DNA of 64,000 nt from NCBI GenBank assembly GCA_947497175.1, contig CANMFM010000013.1:1-64000 (forward strand). The letters run 5' to 3'. The notes below the pieces were generated by a model. It was not told the origin of the DNA and did no database searches. It saw only the letters and a program-made list of their open reading frames with translations. The translations under genes were made by a program, and so were the position numbers. Positions 36,647 through 47,041 of the stretch are shown here, piece after piece. This DNA comes from an uncultured Aquimarina sp. (GTDB lineage Bacteria > Bacteroidota > Bacteroidia > Flavobacteriales > Flavobacteriaceae). Each line of letters opens with the position of its first letter. The first letter of the stretch is position 1.

Positions 36647-39600
36647 ATGGTAAAATACACAGGATTAGAAATTGCCGTTGTCGGTATGTCATGCAAATTT
36701 CCAGAAGCTGATACTATAGAAGAGTTCTGGGAAAATTTAAAAAATGGCAAAAATAGCATTAGTCAATTTACTGAAGAAGAGGCTTTAAAAGAGGATAAAG
36801 AGTCACTAGTAAAGCAATCTTCATATGTAAAGGCAAATGCATATTTAAAAAATAAACAATATTTTGATTCAGAGTTTTTTGGATATACCCCTCATGAAGC
36901 AGAGTTGATGGATCCGCAAGTAAGACTTTATCATGAGTGTTGCTGGGAAGCTCTAGAAGACAGTGGCTATACATCAAAGGACCCAAAGCTTAAAATAGGA
37001 GTTTTTTCTGCTGGATACCCAAATATTCCATGGATGTTGCGCGCATCGCAAAACACTAATCAGAATGAATTTGTAGATGGTTTTACATCTTCTCATTTAA
37101 TAGATGCTACTTTTTTAAGTTCTAGAATTTCATATAAATTCGACCTTAAAGGTCCTGCGATATTTGTGCAAACTGCATGCTCTTCTTCATTAGTGGCTAT
37201 CCACGAAGGGTGTAATAGTTTATTACTTGGAGAAAGTAATATGGTATTAGTAGGAGGGGTAAATGTTAGGCATTATTCCAAAAAAGGATATGTGTTTCAA
37301 GAGGGAATGATACACTCAAAAGATGGTACATGTAGACCATTCGATGCTCAATCTAGTGGTACTGTTGGAGGAGAAGGAGTTGGAGTTGTTGTATTAAAAA
37401 GACTAAAAGATGCCATTCGGGATAAAGATAATATTCATGCAATTATAAAAGGGACTGCTATTAATAATGATGGAAGTGCTAAGGTGGGATACACAGCTCC
37501 AAGTGTTCGCGGACAGGTCGAGGTAATTAAGAAAGCCCATTCTATGGCGCGAATCGATGCTGATACGATAAGTTATGTAGAAACTCATGGGACGGCAACT
37601 TCATTAGGAGATCCAATCGAAATTGAAGCCTTAAATACAGCATTTGGTAAGAATAATGAAAAAGGGTGTGCTATAGGGTCGGTAAAGTCTAATATCGGGC
37701 ATTTAGATGCAGCAGCAGGTGTTGCAGGATTTATAAAAACAGTACTTGCTCTAAAACACAGAGAATTACCTCCTAGTTTACATTATACAGAACAAAACCC
37801 GGCTATTAGTTTTTCTCAAGGTCCTTTCTTTGTAAACAATCAATTGACAAAATGGGGAGGCTCATCAGATCTTTTAAGAGCAGGTGTAAGTTCTTTTGGT
37901 ATTGGAGGGACAAACGCCCACGTAGTACTTCAGGAAGCACCTGCTAAAGAAACTTTCAAACAAAAAAGAAAGAATCACTTATTACCAATATCTGCTAAAA
38001 CTGTTTCTGGATTTCAAGGTAATGTAGCCAAGCTTAAAAAGTTTATTGAAGAAAACCAACAGATAAACATAGCAGATACAGCATATACCTTACAGACAGG
38101 AAGGGAACGATTTAAGTTTAGAAAGGCCATTGTTTGTGAAAATACAACTAGCGTTTTAAAACAATTAGAAGACTTGTCTGTAATGCAACCAATTTCTTCT
38201 AATTACCAGGAAGAATTACAACATGTTGTGTTTATGTTCCCCGGACAAGGAATGCAATATGTTAGCATGTGTGCAGATCTATATTCTTCAGAAGAAACAT
38301 TTCGTGAAGAAATAAATACTTGTTTGGAACTAGCTAAAAAGTATACTACAGCAGATTTGCATTCAATACTATTTTCAAATGAGGCTTCCAAAAAGATTAA
38401 CCAAACAGAATACGCACAACCTCTTTTGTTTTTTGTAGAATATGCATTAGCAAAACAATTGTCCAAGTGGGGAGTGACTCCCGATTACATGATTGGTCAT
38501 AGTATCGGAGAATATACAGCAGCATGTCTGAGTGGTGTTTTCGAGTTGGAAGATGCCATACGATTGGTCATAAAAAGAGGATTGTTAATGAGTAAAGCAA
38601 GTACAGGCGCAATGCTCAGTATCAGTTCCAATAGCGATAGAGTCAACTCATATCTAAAAACATACGATACTATTGATTTAGCAGTGGTAAACAGTGATAG
38701 TGCCGTAGTTGTCTCAGGTACGATTGAGGATATCGATGTGTTTAAAGGTTTCTTAGATGACAAGGGTATTCAGTCCAAAAAGTTACATACGTCGCATGCA
38801 TTTCATTCTAGAATGATGGATAACGTATTGAATGAATTCGAAGAAGAACTAAAACAAGTTACAATAAAGTCTCCTAAGATCCCATTCATATCTAATGTGT
38901 CAGGAGATTTTGTTAATGGCCATGAGGTGAAGGAACCGTCTTATTGGACAAAACACCTTAGAGGTACAGTCAATTTCAAACAAGGAGTAGATACTTTATT
39001 ATCTCAAGGTGACGCTTGCTTTGTTGAAGTTGGGCCAGGAAGCGTATTAAGTAATTATGTAAATGAAAATGAGCATAAAACGGATCGTCATCGTACTGTA
39101 AATACGGTAAGACATGTAAAGTACACTATCGACGATCAACAATATTTCCTTGAGAAACTGGGAGAACTTTGGGAATTTGGAATAGAAATCGACTGGGAGC
39201 AATTCTATGGAGAAGAAAAAAGGTGTAAAATTTCATTACCGACCTATGCTTTTGAAAGAAAAGAATACACCACCGATTTTAACTTCGAAAGACTACTAAG
39301 CTCAACATCGTCTTCAAATGTCGATGAATTCACAGAGCATTCTAAAGAATTAATCAATACCTACAATTGGAAGCGTTCCACACTTCCGAATACAGCCAAA
39401 GAGCTAGAAGGTCAAAAAAGAAATTTTCTGATTTTTAGAGGAAATGAAGACTTTAGTCAAGCTATCATTGAAACATTAAAGGAAAAGCAGCAGGGTGTAA
39501 TTGAGGTTAAACTTGGAGAACAATTCAAGAAGGTTAACGAAGGATTATTTGAAATTAATATATCTGCCTTAGATCAGGTAGAACAATTATGGGATGCACT

Positions 39601-42600
39601 TAGAAATATAAATTTCAATGCAAACGAAATCATTTATGGTTTACCACTATCTGAAAAATATACCTCTCCTGATTATGACAAGATTGATAAAGGGTTAAGA
39701 GAAAATTATCTTGGGATATCTTATATTTCTAGGGCTCTTGCAAACTATCAACCTAATGCTGAGGTGAAGATTACGGTACTAAGTAACTACTTAGCCAATA
39801 TAATGCCCACAGATTTTGTAGACCCTTTGAAGGCTTTAGTACTTTCGCCGGCAAAAATTATTCCTTCTGAGATGAACACTCTACGATGTAAAGTAGTAGA
39901 TATTCCTTATCCGTTTGGTAATGACAGTGAACATTCAGATTACGCAGAAAAGGTAATCAATGAAATGTTTTACAAAACAGATGATGCTCTTGTCGGATAT
40001 AGGTATGCAGAACGTTGGACTAGAGATATAACCTCATTAGTGACAAACGAGAAAACGGTATCAAATACTCAACTTGTTGACAAAGGAACTTATCTTATCG
40101 TTGGCGGAACAGGTGGAATCGGACTTTCTATAGCTGCCGAAATGAGTTCTAGAATAAACGGAAATTTTATTTTGGTGCACCGTAAAGATTTTCCGAAAAA
40201 AGAGGTATGGTCAGAATGGATAAGTACTCATGGTGAAAACAATGATATTGTAAAAAAGATTCGAAAAATTCAGAAAATCGAACATGATGGGTCTACTATT
40301 GAATTGCACCAGCTAGATGTTGCTAACGAATCTGGTGTAAAAGCGTTCTTAGAAGATAAACAAAAGAACAATGAACAAATTAAAGGTCTAATCTGGGCAG
40401 CGGGAGAGGTTGATTATGGAGGGATTATACTCAATAGATCTGAGAATGATTTAATAAAGTATAGTACTTCAAAAGTTCATGGAGTTTTATTATTTGAGAA
40501 ATATATGGAGTTCTCAAACTTGGATTTTCTTGCTTTGTTTTCATCTATCGGAAATGTTATTTATCAAATAAAATTTGGGCAAGTAGGATATAATGCTGGT
40601 AACGAGTTTTTAGAAAGCTATTCACATTATGCAAAGAAGCAATGGGGTATTCATGCATTTACCATAAATTGGTGTGACTGGTATGATATTGGACTGACCT
40701 TTAATTCAATAATAGAGCAGGATCAGATTGAAGATGTTGACGAAATTAATTCTAGAATTAGCCATGCTATTTCTCCAGATAAAGGAGTAGACACTTTTTT
40801 CAGATGTCTTGACAGCAAAGAGACTACTTTCAGCATATTTCCTGAAAAATTAGAAGACGAAATTCAATTTCAACAAAATAGATTAAAAGAATTTCAAAAC
40901 GCCCAGTCAAAATCAGAAGCAGAGAAGCAAACCGAAATAAAAGTAGTAGATAGCATAGAAAACGCTATTCTAAACGAATATTCAAACTTTTTTGGAAAAG
41001 AACTTAAGCTCACAGATAACTTTTTTGAATTAGGAGGAGATTCTTTAAAAGCTATGAATTTAGTTGCTAGAATAAATCAATTAGGTTTGAATCTAACGAT
41101 CAATGATATTTATCAAAATCCAACAATCAAAGAGTTGTTAGATAGTGCGTTAGAGTCTGGTTTGGAAACAGAAACCATCAATATTCCTAAGGTCTCTTCA
41201 AAAGAACATTATACGGTATCTTCTGAACAAAACAGAATGTTTTTGTTACAGGAACTTGATGTAGATAGTACATTGTATAATGAAACTGAAATATTATGGA
41301 TCATTGGAGAGTTGGATACGAATAAAGTTGAAAAAGCTTTTACGCAAATCATTGAAAGACATGAAAGTTTACGAACTTCATACCTGTTTGATGCTGGTGA
41401 ATTAAAACAAAAAGTATCAGATGATTTTGATTTTCAAATTACATTATCAAAGCTTTCAGAACATAAAACAAATGAATTTGTAGACTCTTTTATTACTCCT
41501 TTCGATTTAAGAGATGAAAAGGAGCCATTATTGAGGGTTGGTTTATTAGAAAAAAGCCCAACAGAGCACCTTCTGATTATGGATTCTCACCATATTGTAA
41601 TGGACGGAGCCTCAAGATTCATCATACGGGAGGAATTCAATAAGTTGATGAATGAAGAAAGCATAGAACCCTTAAAACTACAATATAAAGATTACGCCGA
41701 ATGGCAAAATAGTGAAGAACAAAAAGCACTAGCTGACAAAGAGAAATCTTTTTGGTTGAAGGAGTTTTCTGGAGAGGTAGAGCCTTTAGAATTACCTATA
41801 GATTTTACTAGACCAGTTCAAAGGAATAATGAAGGAGATGTAATTCGTTTTGAAATCGGACAAGAAGAAACTAAAAAATTAAAGAGTATTGCCGCCGCCG
41901 ATGGAACAACTATATATACAGTTTTAGTTGCTGTTATTAATGTATTACTTAGTAAGTTATCAAATCAAGAAGATGTCGTAATCGGAACTCCCGTTGCAGG
42001 TAGACAACATGCAGATCTGGAAAATCTGATAGGTATGTTCGTGAATACATTATGTTTACGTAATTATCCAGAAGGACAAAAAACTTTTAAAGAATTTTTG
42101 TCTGAAGTTAAAGGAAAAACATTAGACTGTTTACAACATCAATCTTATCCGTTTGAAGAGTTGGTTACTGAGCTTAAGATAGCCAGAGACACTAGCAGAA
42201 ATCCTCTTTTTGACGTAATGTTTGTATATCAAAATTACGAAGAGGCTAAAAATGAAACTGAAGGTTTGGTTTTCAAGCCCGAACAGTTTAATCACACTTC
42301 TTCCAGGTTTGATATGACACTTTTGGCAGTTGATGATGCGGATCAATTATTCTTAAGGCTTATTTTTTCTACTGAATTATTCAATAAAGAAACCGTTCAA
42401 AGGTTTGTTTCTTACCTGAAGAATATTGTGACTTCTATTATTAATGATCAAGAGGTGTTGCTTTCAGATATTGATATTTTACCAATAGAAGAGAAACAAA
42501 AAATAGTACAGGATTTTAATGATACTCAAGTAAATGATGTAGAAAAAAATGTAGCTGAATTATTTGTAGAACAAGTAGCTAAATATCCTGATAATATTGC

Positions 42601-45600
42601 CTTAATTCATGATGATGAACAAATCACGTATTTAGACCTAGATAGAAAAGCAAATGCAATAGCCAATCGTATTCATGACAAACTATCTGGCTCTGACCAT
42701 AAAATAGGATTACTTTTCAATCATTCTATTGAAATGGTGGCATGCTTACTGGGAGTGGTCAAATCTGGTTACGCTTATGTTCCTTTATCTGCAGAAGATC
42801 CTGATGATCGAAAACAATATATCTTGTCTGATTGTGGAGCAAGCCTATTGCTTGTGCAAGAAGAGATTTACAATCAATTTGAAGAGAACACATTAATCAT
42901 TGAAGAAGAAAAAATTGTTGCTATAGGTGAAATTAATCAGGAAGAGAAAGCTCCTGTTGATCCTCTTAGTATCAATACGAATGATTTATTATATGCAATT
43001 TATACATCAGGTACTACCGGAAAGCCTAAAGGAGTAGAAATCAGACACAAAGGAATAGTAAATTATGCCCTTTGGGGGATAGACTACCATAATTTAACTC
43101 ATGAAGATGTAACCTTACAGTTAGTGTCCTATCATTTTGATGGTTTTGGGTCTAACTTTTATCAGGCGATATTATCAGGAGGAGCAATGATTACAGTGCC
43201 ACGAGAGTTAAAATTAGATGTGCAACATATTGTAAAACAAATTGATACCAAAAAGGTGACTAATTTTGCTATTCTCCCGGGTTTGTATAATGAAATACTA
43301 GACGAAATAAAGGTACAGCAACTTAAAAACGAAATTCGATTTGTTGTTTTAGCAGGAGAAAAGTCAGGTCTTAATTTAATTCAAAAAAGTAAAAAGATAT
43401 TGCCATCAATAAGTCTTGAAAATCAATATGGCCCAACAGAGACCACAATAGGGTCAACACATAATTTGACACTGGATATTGATTCAGCTTCCAACATAGG
43501 AAAACCAATACGGAATACGGCAATATATATTCTTGATAATAAATCCAATATCCTACCGATAGGAGTAAAAGGAGAAATACATATTGCAGGAAAAGGAATT
43601 GCTAAAGGGTATATTAATAAAAGTGAATTAACTAATGAAAAATTCATAACAAATCCATTTGGTACCTACGAAAAAATGTATAAAACCGGTGATGTTGGTA
43701 GGTGGCTTTCAGATGGAACTATTGAAATAGAAGGAAGAAAGGATGATCAAATCAAAATAAGAGGATTTAGAGTTGAGCCCGGAGAAATTAGTAATCATAT
43801 TACTGTTCATGAACATGTAAGTCAGTCTGCCGTCATCATTAAAGAAAAATCAGGACAAAAATACCTGGCAGCCTATTATATTTCTGAAATAGACATCAGT
43901 GCAAATGAATTAAGAGATTTCTTATCTCAGCGGGTGCCGGATTACATGATTCCTTCATATTTCATTAGAATGGAAAAGTTTCCGTATACATTAAATGGCA
44001 AACTTGATAAAAGATTAATGCCAGAACCAGCAGAGGATACCTCAGAATATGCATCTGCCATAACACCTGAAGAAGAAATATTAGTGGAAGTGTGGAGTAA
44101 GGTATTAGGAGCTAAAAACATAGGTGTACTTGATAATTTCTTTCTTATAGGTGGAGATTCTATTAAATCTATACAGATAAGTTCAAGGTTAAGATCATTA
44201 GGATATGAAGTTTCTGTAAAAGATATTTTAACCTCTAGAGATATTAGAACTTTAGCTACAAAAATTACAAAAACACAAAAACAATCAGATCAGTCAACAG
44301 TTGTAGGTGAAGCTACGTTAAGTCCAATACAACAGTGGTTCTTTAACAACAACCCTGAAGAAAAGCATCACTTTAATCAATCTGTATTACTTGATTTTGA
44401 TAGTATTACAGAAGAAGAGGTCAAAATAATTTTCGAAAAGATTCAAGAACACCATGATGTTTTAAGAACAGTTTATAAAGAAAATACCGAAGAACCAACA
44501 TCTTGTTATTTAGACACTGATGAATCTCCGGTTTCGTTACATGTTTTTGATTTAAGAGGCGCCAAAGATGCTTCGGCGGTTATGTTATCTGAAAGTAGAA
44601 AAATACAGTCGGGTATTAATATACATACCGGCCCTTTAATGCATTTAGGACTATTTAAAATGGATAAAGGAAGTCGTTTGTTGATTGTAATACATCATTT
44701 AGCAGTCGACGGAGTTTCTTGGCGCATTTTATTCGAGGATATAGAAACGTTGTATCAGCAGATAAGATCCAACCAAAACCTGGAGTTGCCTTTAAAAACA
44801 GACTCTTTCAAGACCTGGACCGATAATTTACGACGTTACTCGAAGAGTGATAGTATGAAAATGGCTAAAACGTACTGGAATGAAGAAGTACAAAGGCAAC
44901 ATTCAACATTAAAAAGAGACCATCCAAACGGAGAAAATATTTTTAAACACAAAGCCGTAGAACAATTTCAATTAGATCAGGAAACAACTGCTAAGTTGCT
45001 ATCCGACGTTCATCATCCATTTGGCACTCAAATTAATGATATCTTATTAACAGCATTTTTATGGACGTATAGTGAATTCTTCAATACAGATAATGTACTT
45101 ATTGATTTAGAAAGCCACGGAAGAGAAAGTTTAGGATTAGGAGAAAATATTAGTCGAACCATAGGTTGGTTTACAACCTTTTATCCGGTTTTTTTAAGTA
45201 CTGGTAGATGGGATGTAAATCAATTAAATAGAACAGTAAAAGAAGTAAAAGAAAAGCTACGAAAAATTCCAAATAAAGGAATAGACTATTTAATTTATAA
45301 ATACTTTACAGAAAACGAAGTTCTTTTGAATAACGATGCCCAAATAAGCTTTAATTATCTGGGTCAGTTTGATTCAGATATAGAAAATAGCTCTTTTACT
45401 ATCGGAAAAGAAGATAAAGGAGATGAGATATCACCAAACAAGCAAAGAGACTATGATTGGGATCTTACAGGGATTGTTACCGAAGGAAAGCTAACGATGA
45501 GTATTATGTACAGCAGCAAGCAGTATAATCAAGATACCATCCAAGCAATAATAAATGGATTAAAAACAAACTTAGAAAAGCTGATTACATATTGTGTTGA

Positions 45601-46993
45601 TTATGGTAAAAAAGAGTTTTCTCCATCAGATTTCATCTATAAAGAGCTTTCTTTTAATCAGTTAGATGATATTTCGGAGCGTTTTGATATTCAAAATATA
45701 TATCAACTATCTCCAATGCAAGAAGGAATGTTATTTCATTATTTAATGAACCCGAATTCTGAAAGTTATTTAGGGCAAATGACTTTTGAGATTCATGGAG
45801 CGTTAGATATAGAAGCTGTTGAAGAAAGTATGAATGCTTTAATAAACAGACATGAAGTTTTGCGCACTCTTTTTCTTTATGAAGGATATGAAAGACCAGT
45901 ACAACTTGTTTTAAAAGAGAGAAAAGCGAATGTACAATATAGAGATCTACTCCATGAAATGTCAATACAAGAAGACATTAATAGAGAGGTCGAAAATTGC
46001 AAGGAAAACCAGAAACATAATAATTTTGATCTTAGTAAAGATCTTTTAATGCGGTTAGTTGTTTTGCGTACAGCCGAAGAAAAATATACTTTAATATGGA
46101 ATTATCATCACATATTAATGGATGGTTGGTGTTCTGCTACTATTTTGTCTGAGTTTAGAGAGTTATACTCAAAAAATAGAAAAGGAATTAAAGCTCAACT
46201 TCCGCCTGTACACTCATACTATAACTACATAGAGTGGTTAGAAAATAGAGATAAAACATCTTCAAAAACGTACTGGCAAAATTATTTAAAAGGATATAAT
46301 CATTCGGCTTCTATGCCAAAGGCTAATGTAACTTCTACAAAAGAAATAGCTTATGATCTGGCTATAGAACATATACTAATTGAGAAAAGTGAAACCAATC
46401 TTTTACAACAATTAACTGTAGAGTATGGAGTGACTATTAATACAATTATTCAATTTGTTTGGGGAATGCTATTGGCCAAATATAACAATGTTGAAGATGT
46501 TGTTTTTGGAGCGGTGGTTTCTGGAAGACCAACCGAAATTGATGGAATTGAAAACATGATTGGGTTGTTTATCAATACCATTCCTGTTCGAATCGATTAT
46601 AGCAATGTTGAAGACTTAGGAGAGGTTTTGAGAACAATACAAGAAAATGCCCTCGAAAAAGAGGAGCACCAATACCATCCTTTATCTGATATTCAGACCT
46701 ATAGTTCCTTAGGAAGAGAACTTTTTGATCATATTGTAATTGTAGAAAATTATCCGGTTTTAGAAGATCAGGAAACAAGTGCTAGTAAAAATGACTTTTT
46801 AGTGAAAAATGTCGAAATGCTAGTACAATCAAATTATGATTTATCATTGGTAGTAGTACCTAATGATGAAATTGAAATGAAAATTGAATATAATGCTAAT
46901 GTATATGATAAAGCTACAGTACAAAACATATTAGCACATTTAAATCATTTGATCCTTCAAATCATATTGCCTAGCGAAGTTGAAGTTGTTTAA
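36647..46993 (+). CDS. Hybrid PKS-NRPS: KS-AT-KR-ACP-C-A-PCP-E-C
   Basis: A 3448-residue protein. KS (about 7-430) has TACSSS (Cys178), ETHGTATSLGDP and KSNIGHLDAAAG. AT (about 526-840) has GHSIGEY and HAFH, the malonyl pattern. KR (about 1145-1370) has GGTGGIG, catalytic LFSSIGN and GYNAGNEF, so a beta-hydroxy product; no DH or ER is seen. The carrier is FFELGGDSLKA (about 1458). C (LCL, SSEQNRMF, HHIVMDG) comes next. The A domain (about 1955-2450) has FDGFGSN and NQYGPTETTIGS. Its code reads DGSIVAQIGK, which I cannot assign; it is loosely Tyr-like. PCP-E follows (GGDSIKSIQ; HHLAVDGVSW). A terminal DCL C domain (about 3020-3448; SPMQEGMLFHYL, HHILMDGWC) pairs with the A domain that opens the next gene. 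Confidence 0.92.
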   Translation: MVKYTGLEIAVVGMSCKFPEADTIEEFWENLKNGKNSISQFTEEEALKEDKESLVKQSSYVKANAYLKNKQYFDSEFFGYTPHEAELMDPQVRLYHECCWEALEDSGYTSKDPKLKIGVFSAGYPNIPWMLRASQNTNQNEFVDGFTSSHLIDATFLSSRISYKFDLKGPAIFVQTACSSSLVAIHEGCNSLLLGESNMVLVGGVNVRHYSKKGYVFQEGMIHSKDGTCRPFDAQSSGTVGGEGVGVVVLKRLKDAIRDKDNIHAIIKGTAINNDGSAKVGYTAPSVRGQVEVIKKAHSMARIDADTISYVETHGTATSLGDPIEIEALNTAFGKNNEKGCAIGSVKSNIGHLDAAAGVAGFIKTVLALKHRELPPSLHYTEQNPAISFSQGPFFVNNQLTKWGGSSDLLRAGVSSFGIGGTNAHVVLQEAPAKETFKQKRKNHLLPISAKTVSGFQGNVAKLKKFIEENQQINIADTAYTLQTGRERFKFRKAIVCENTTSVLKQLEDLSVMQPISSNYQEELQHVVFMFPGQGMQYVSMCADLYSSEETFREEINTCLELAKKYTTADLHSILFSNEASKKINQTEYAQPLLFFVEYALAKQLSKWGVTPDYMIGHSIGEYTAACLSGVFELEDAIRLVIKRGLLMSKASTGAMLSISSNSDRVNSYLKTYDTIDLAVVNSDSAVVVSGTIEDIDVFKGFLDDKGIQSKKLHTSHAFHSRMMDNVLNEFEEELKQVTIKSPKIPFISNVSGDFVNGHEVKEPSYWTKHLRGTVNFKQGVDTLLSQGDACFVEVGPGSVLSNYVNENEHKTDRHRTVNTVRHVKYTIDDQQYFLEKLGELWEFGIEIDWEQFYGEEKRCKISLPTYAFERKEYTTDFNFERLLSSTSSSNVDEFTEHSKELINTYNWKRSTLPNTAKELEGQKRNFLIFRGNEDFSQAIIETLKEKQQGVIEVKLGEQFKKVNEGLFEINISALDQVEQLWDALRNINFNANEIIYGLPLSEKYTSPDYDKIDKGLRENYLGISYISRALANYQPNAEVKITVLSNYLANIMPTDFVDPLKALVLSPAKIIPSEMNTLRCKVVDIPYPFGNDSEHSDYAEKVINEMFYKTDDALVGYRYAERWTRDITSLVTNEKTVSNTQLVDKGTYLIVGGTGGIGLSIAAEMSSRINGNFILVHRKDFPKKEVWSEWISTHGENNDIVKKIRKIQKIEHDGSTIELHQLDVANESGVKAFLEDKQKNNEQIKGLIWAAGEVDYGGIILNRSENDLIKYSTSKVHGVLLFEKYMEFSNLDFLALFSSIGNVIYQIKFGQVGYNAGNEFLESYSHYAKKQWGIHAFTINWCDWYDIGLTFNSIIEQDQIEDVDEINSRISHAISPDKGVDTFFRCLDSKETTFSIFPEKLEDEIQFQQNRLKEFQNAQSKSEAEKQTEIKVVDSIENAILNEYSNFFGKELKLTDNFFELGGDSLKAMNLVARINQLGLNLTINDIYQNPTIKELLDSALESGLETETINIPKVSSKEHYTVSSEQNRMFLLQELDVDSTLYNETEILWIIGELDTNKVEKAFTQIIERHESLRTSYLFDAGELKQKVSDDFDFQITLSKLSEHKTNEFVDSFITPFDLRDEKEPLLRVGLLEKSPTEHLLIMDSHHIVMDGASRFIIREEFNKLMNEESIEPLKLQYKDYAEWQNSEEQKALADKEKSFWLKEFSGEVEPLELPIDFTRPVQRNNEGDVIRFEIGQEETKKLKSIAAADGTTIYTVLVAVINVLLSKLSNQEDVVIGTPVAGRQHADLENLIGMFVNTLCLRNYPEGQKTFKEFLSEVKGKTLDCLQHQSYPFEELVTELKIARDTSRNPLFDVMFVYQNYEEAKNETEGLVFKPEQFNHTSSRFDMTLLAVDDADQLFLRLIFSTELFNKETVQRFVSYLKNIVTSIINDQEVLLSDIDILPIEEKQKIVQDFNDTQVNDVEKNVAELFVEQVAKYPDNIALIHDDEQITYLDLDRKANAIANRIHDKLSGSDHKIGLLFNHSIEMVACLLGVVKSGYAYVPLSAEDPDDRKQYILSDCGASLLLVQEEIYNQFEENTLIIEEEKIVAIGEINQEEKAPVDPLSINTNDLLYAIYTSGTTGKPKGVEIRHKGIVNYALWGIDYHNLTHEDVTLQLVSYHFDGFGSNFYQAILSGGAMITVPRELKLDVQHIVKQIDTKKVTNFAILPGLYNEILDEIKVQQLKNEIRFVVLAGEKSGLNLIQKSKKILPSISLENQYGPTETTIGSTHNLTLDIDSASNIGKPIRNTAIYILDNKSNILPIGVKGEIHIAGKGIAKGYINKSELTNEKFITNPFGTYEKMYKTGDVGRWLSDGTIEIEGRKDDQIKIRGFRVEPGEISNHITVHEHVSQSAVIIKEKSGQKYLAAYYISEIDISANELRDFLSQRVPDYMIPSYFIRMEKFPYTLNGKLDKRLMPEPAEDTSEYASAITPEEEILVEVWSKVLGAKNIGVLDNFFLIGGDSIKSIQISSRLRSLGYEVSVKDILTSRDIRTLATKITKTQKQSDQSTVVGEATLSPIQQWFFNNNPEEKHHFNQSVLLDFDSITEEEVKIIFEKIQEHHDVLRTVYKENTEEPTSCYLDTDESPVSLHVFDLRGAKDASAVMLSESRKIQSGINIHTGPLMHLGLFKMDKGSRLLIVIHHLAVDGVSWRILFEDIETLYQQIRSNQNLELPLKTDSFKTWTDNLRRYSKSDSMKMAKTYWNEEVQRQHSTLKRDHPNGENIFKHKAVEQFQLDQETTAKLLSDVHHPFGTQINDILLTAFLWTYSEFFNTDNVLIDLESHGRESLGLGENISRTIGWFTTFYPVFLSTGRWDVNQLNRTVKEVKEKLRKIPNKGIDYLIYKYFTENEVLLNNDAQISFNYLGQFDSDIENSSFTIGKEDKGDEISPNKQRDYDWDLTGIVTEGKLTMSIMYSSKQYNQDTIQAIINGLKTNLEKLITYCVDYGKKEFSPSDFIYKELSFNQLDDISERFDIQNIYQLSPMQEGMLFHYLMNPNSESYLGQMTFEIHGALDIEAVEESMNALINRHEVLRTLFLYEGYERPVQLVLKERKANVQYRDLLHEMSIQEDINREVENCKENQKHNNFDLSKDLLMRLVVLRTAEEKYTLIWNYHHILMDGWCSATILSEFRELYSKNRKGIKAQLPPVHSYYNYIEWLENRDKTSSKTYWQNYLKGYNHSASMPKANVTSTKEIAYDLAIEHILIEKSETNLLQQLTVEYGVTINTIIQFVWGMLLAKYNNVEDVVFGAVVSGRPTEIDGIENMIGLFINTIPVRIDYSNVEDLGEVLRTIQENALEKEEHQYHPLSDIQTYSSLGRELFDHIVIVENYPVLEDQETSASKNDFLVKNVEMLVQSNYDLSLVVVPNDEIEMKIEYNANVYDKATVQNILAHLNHLILQIILPSEVEVV

Positions 46994-47041
46994 CGCATTC
47001 TACGCTCAAAAATCAAATATTAACTTTTAATAAAGAAAAAA

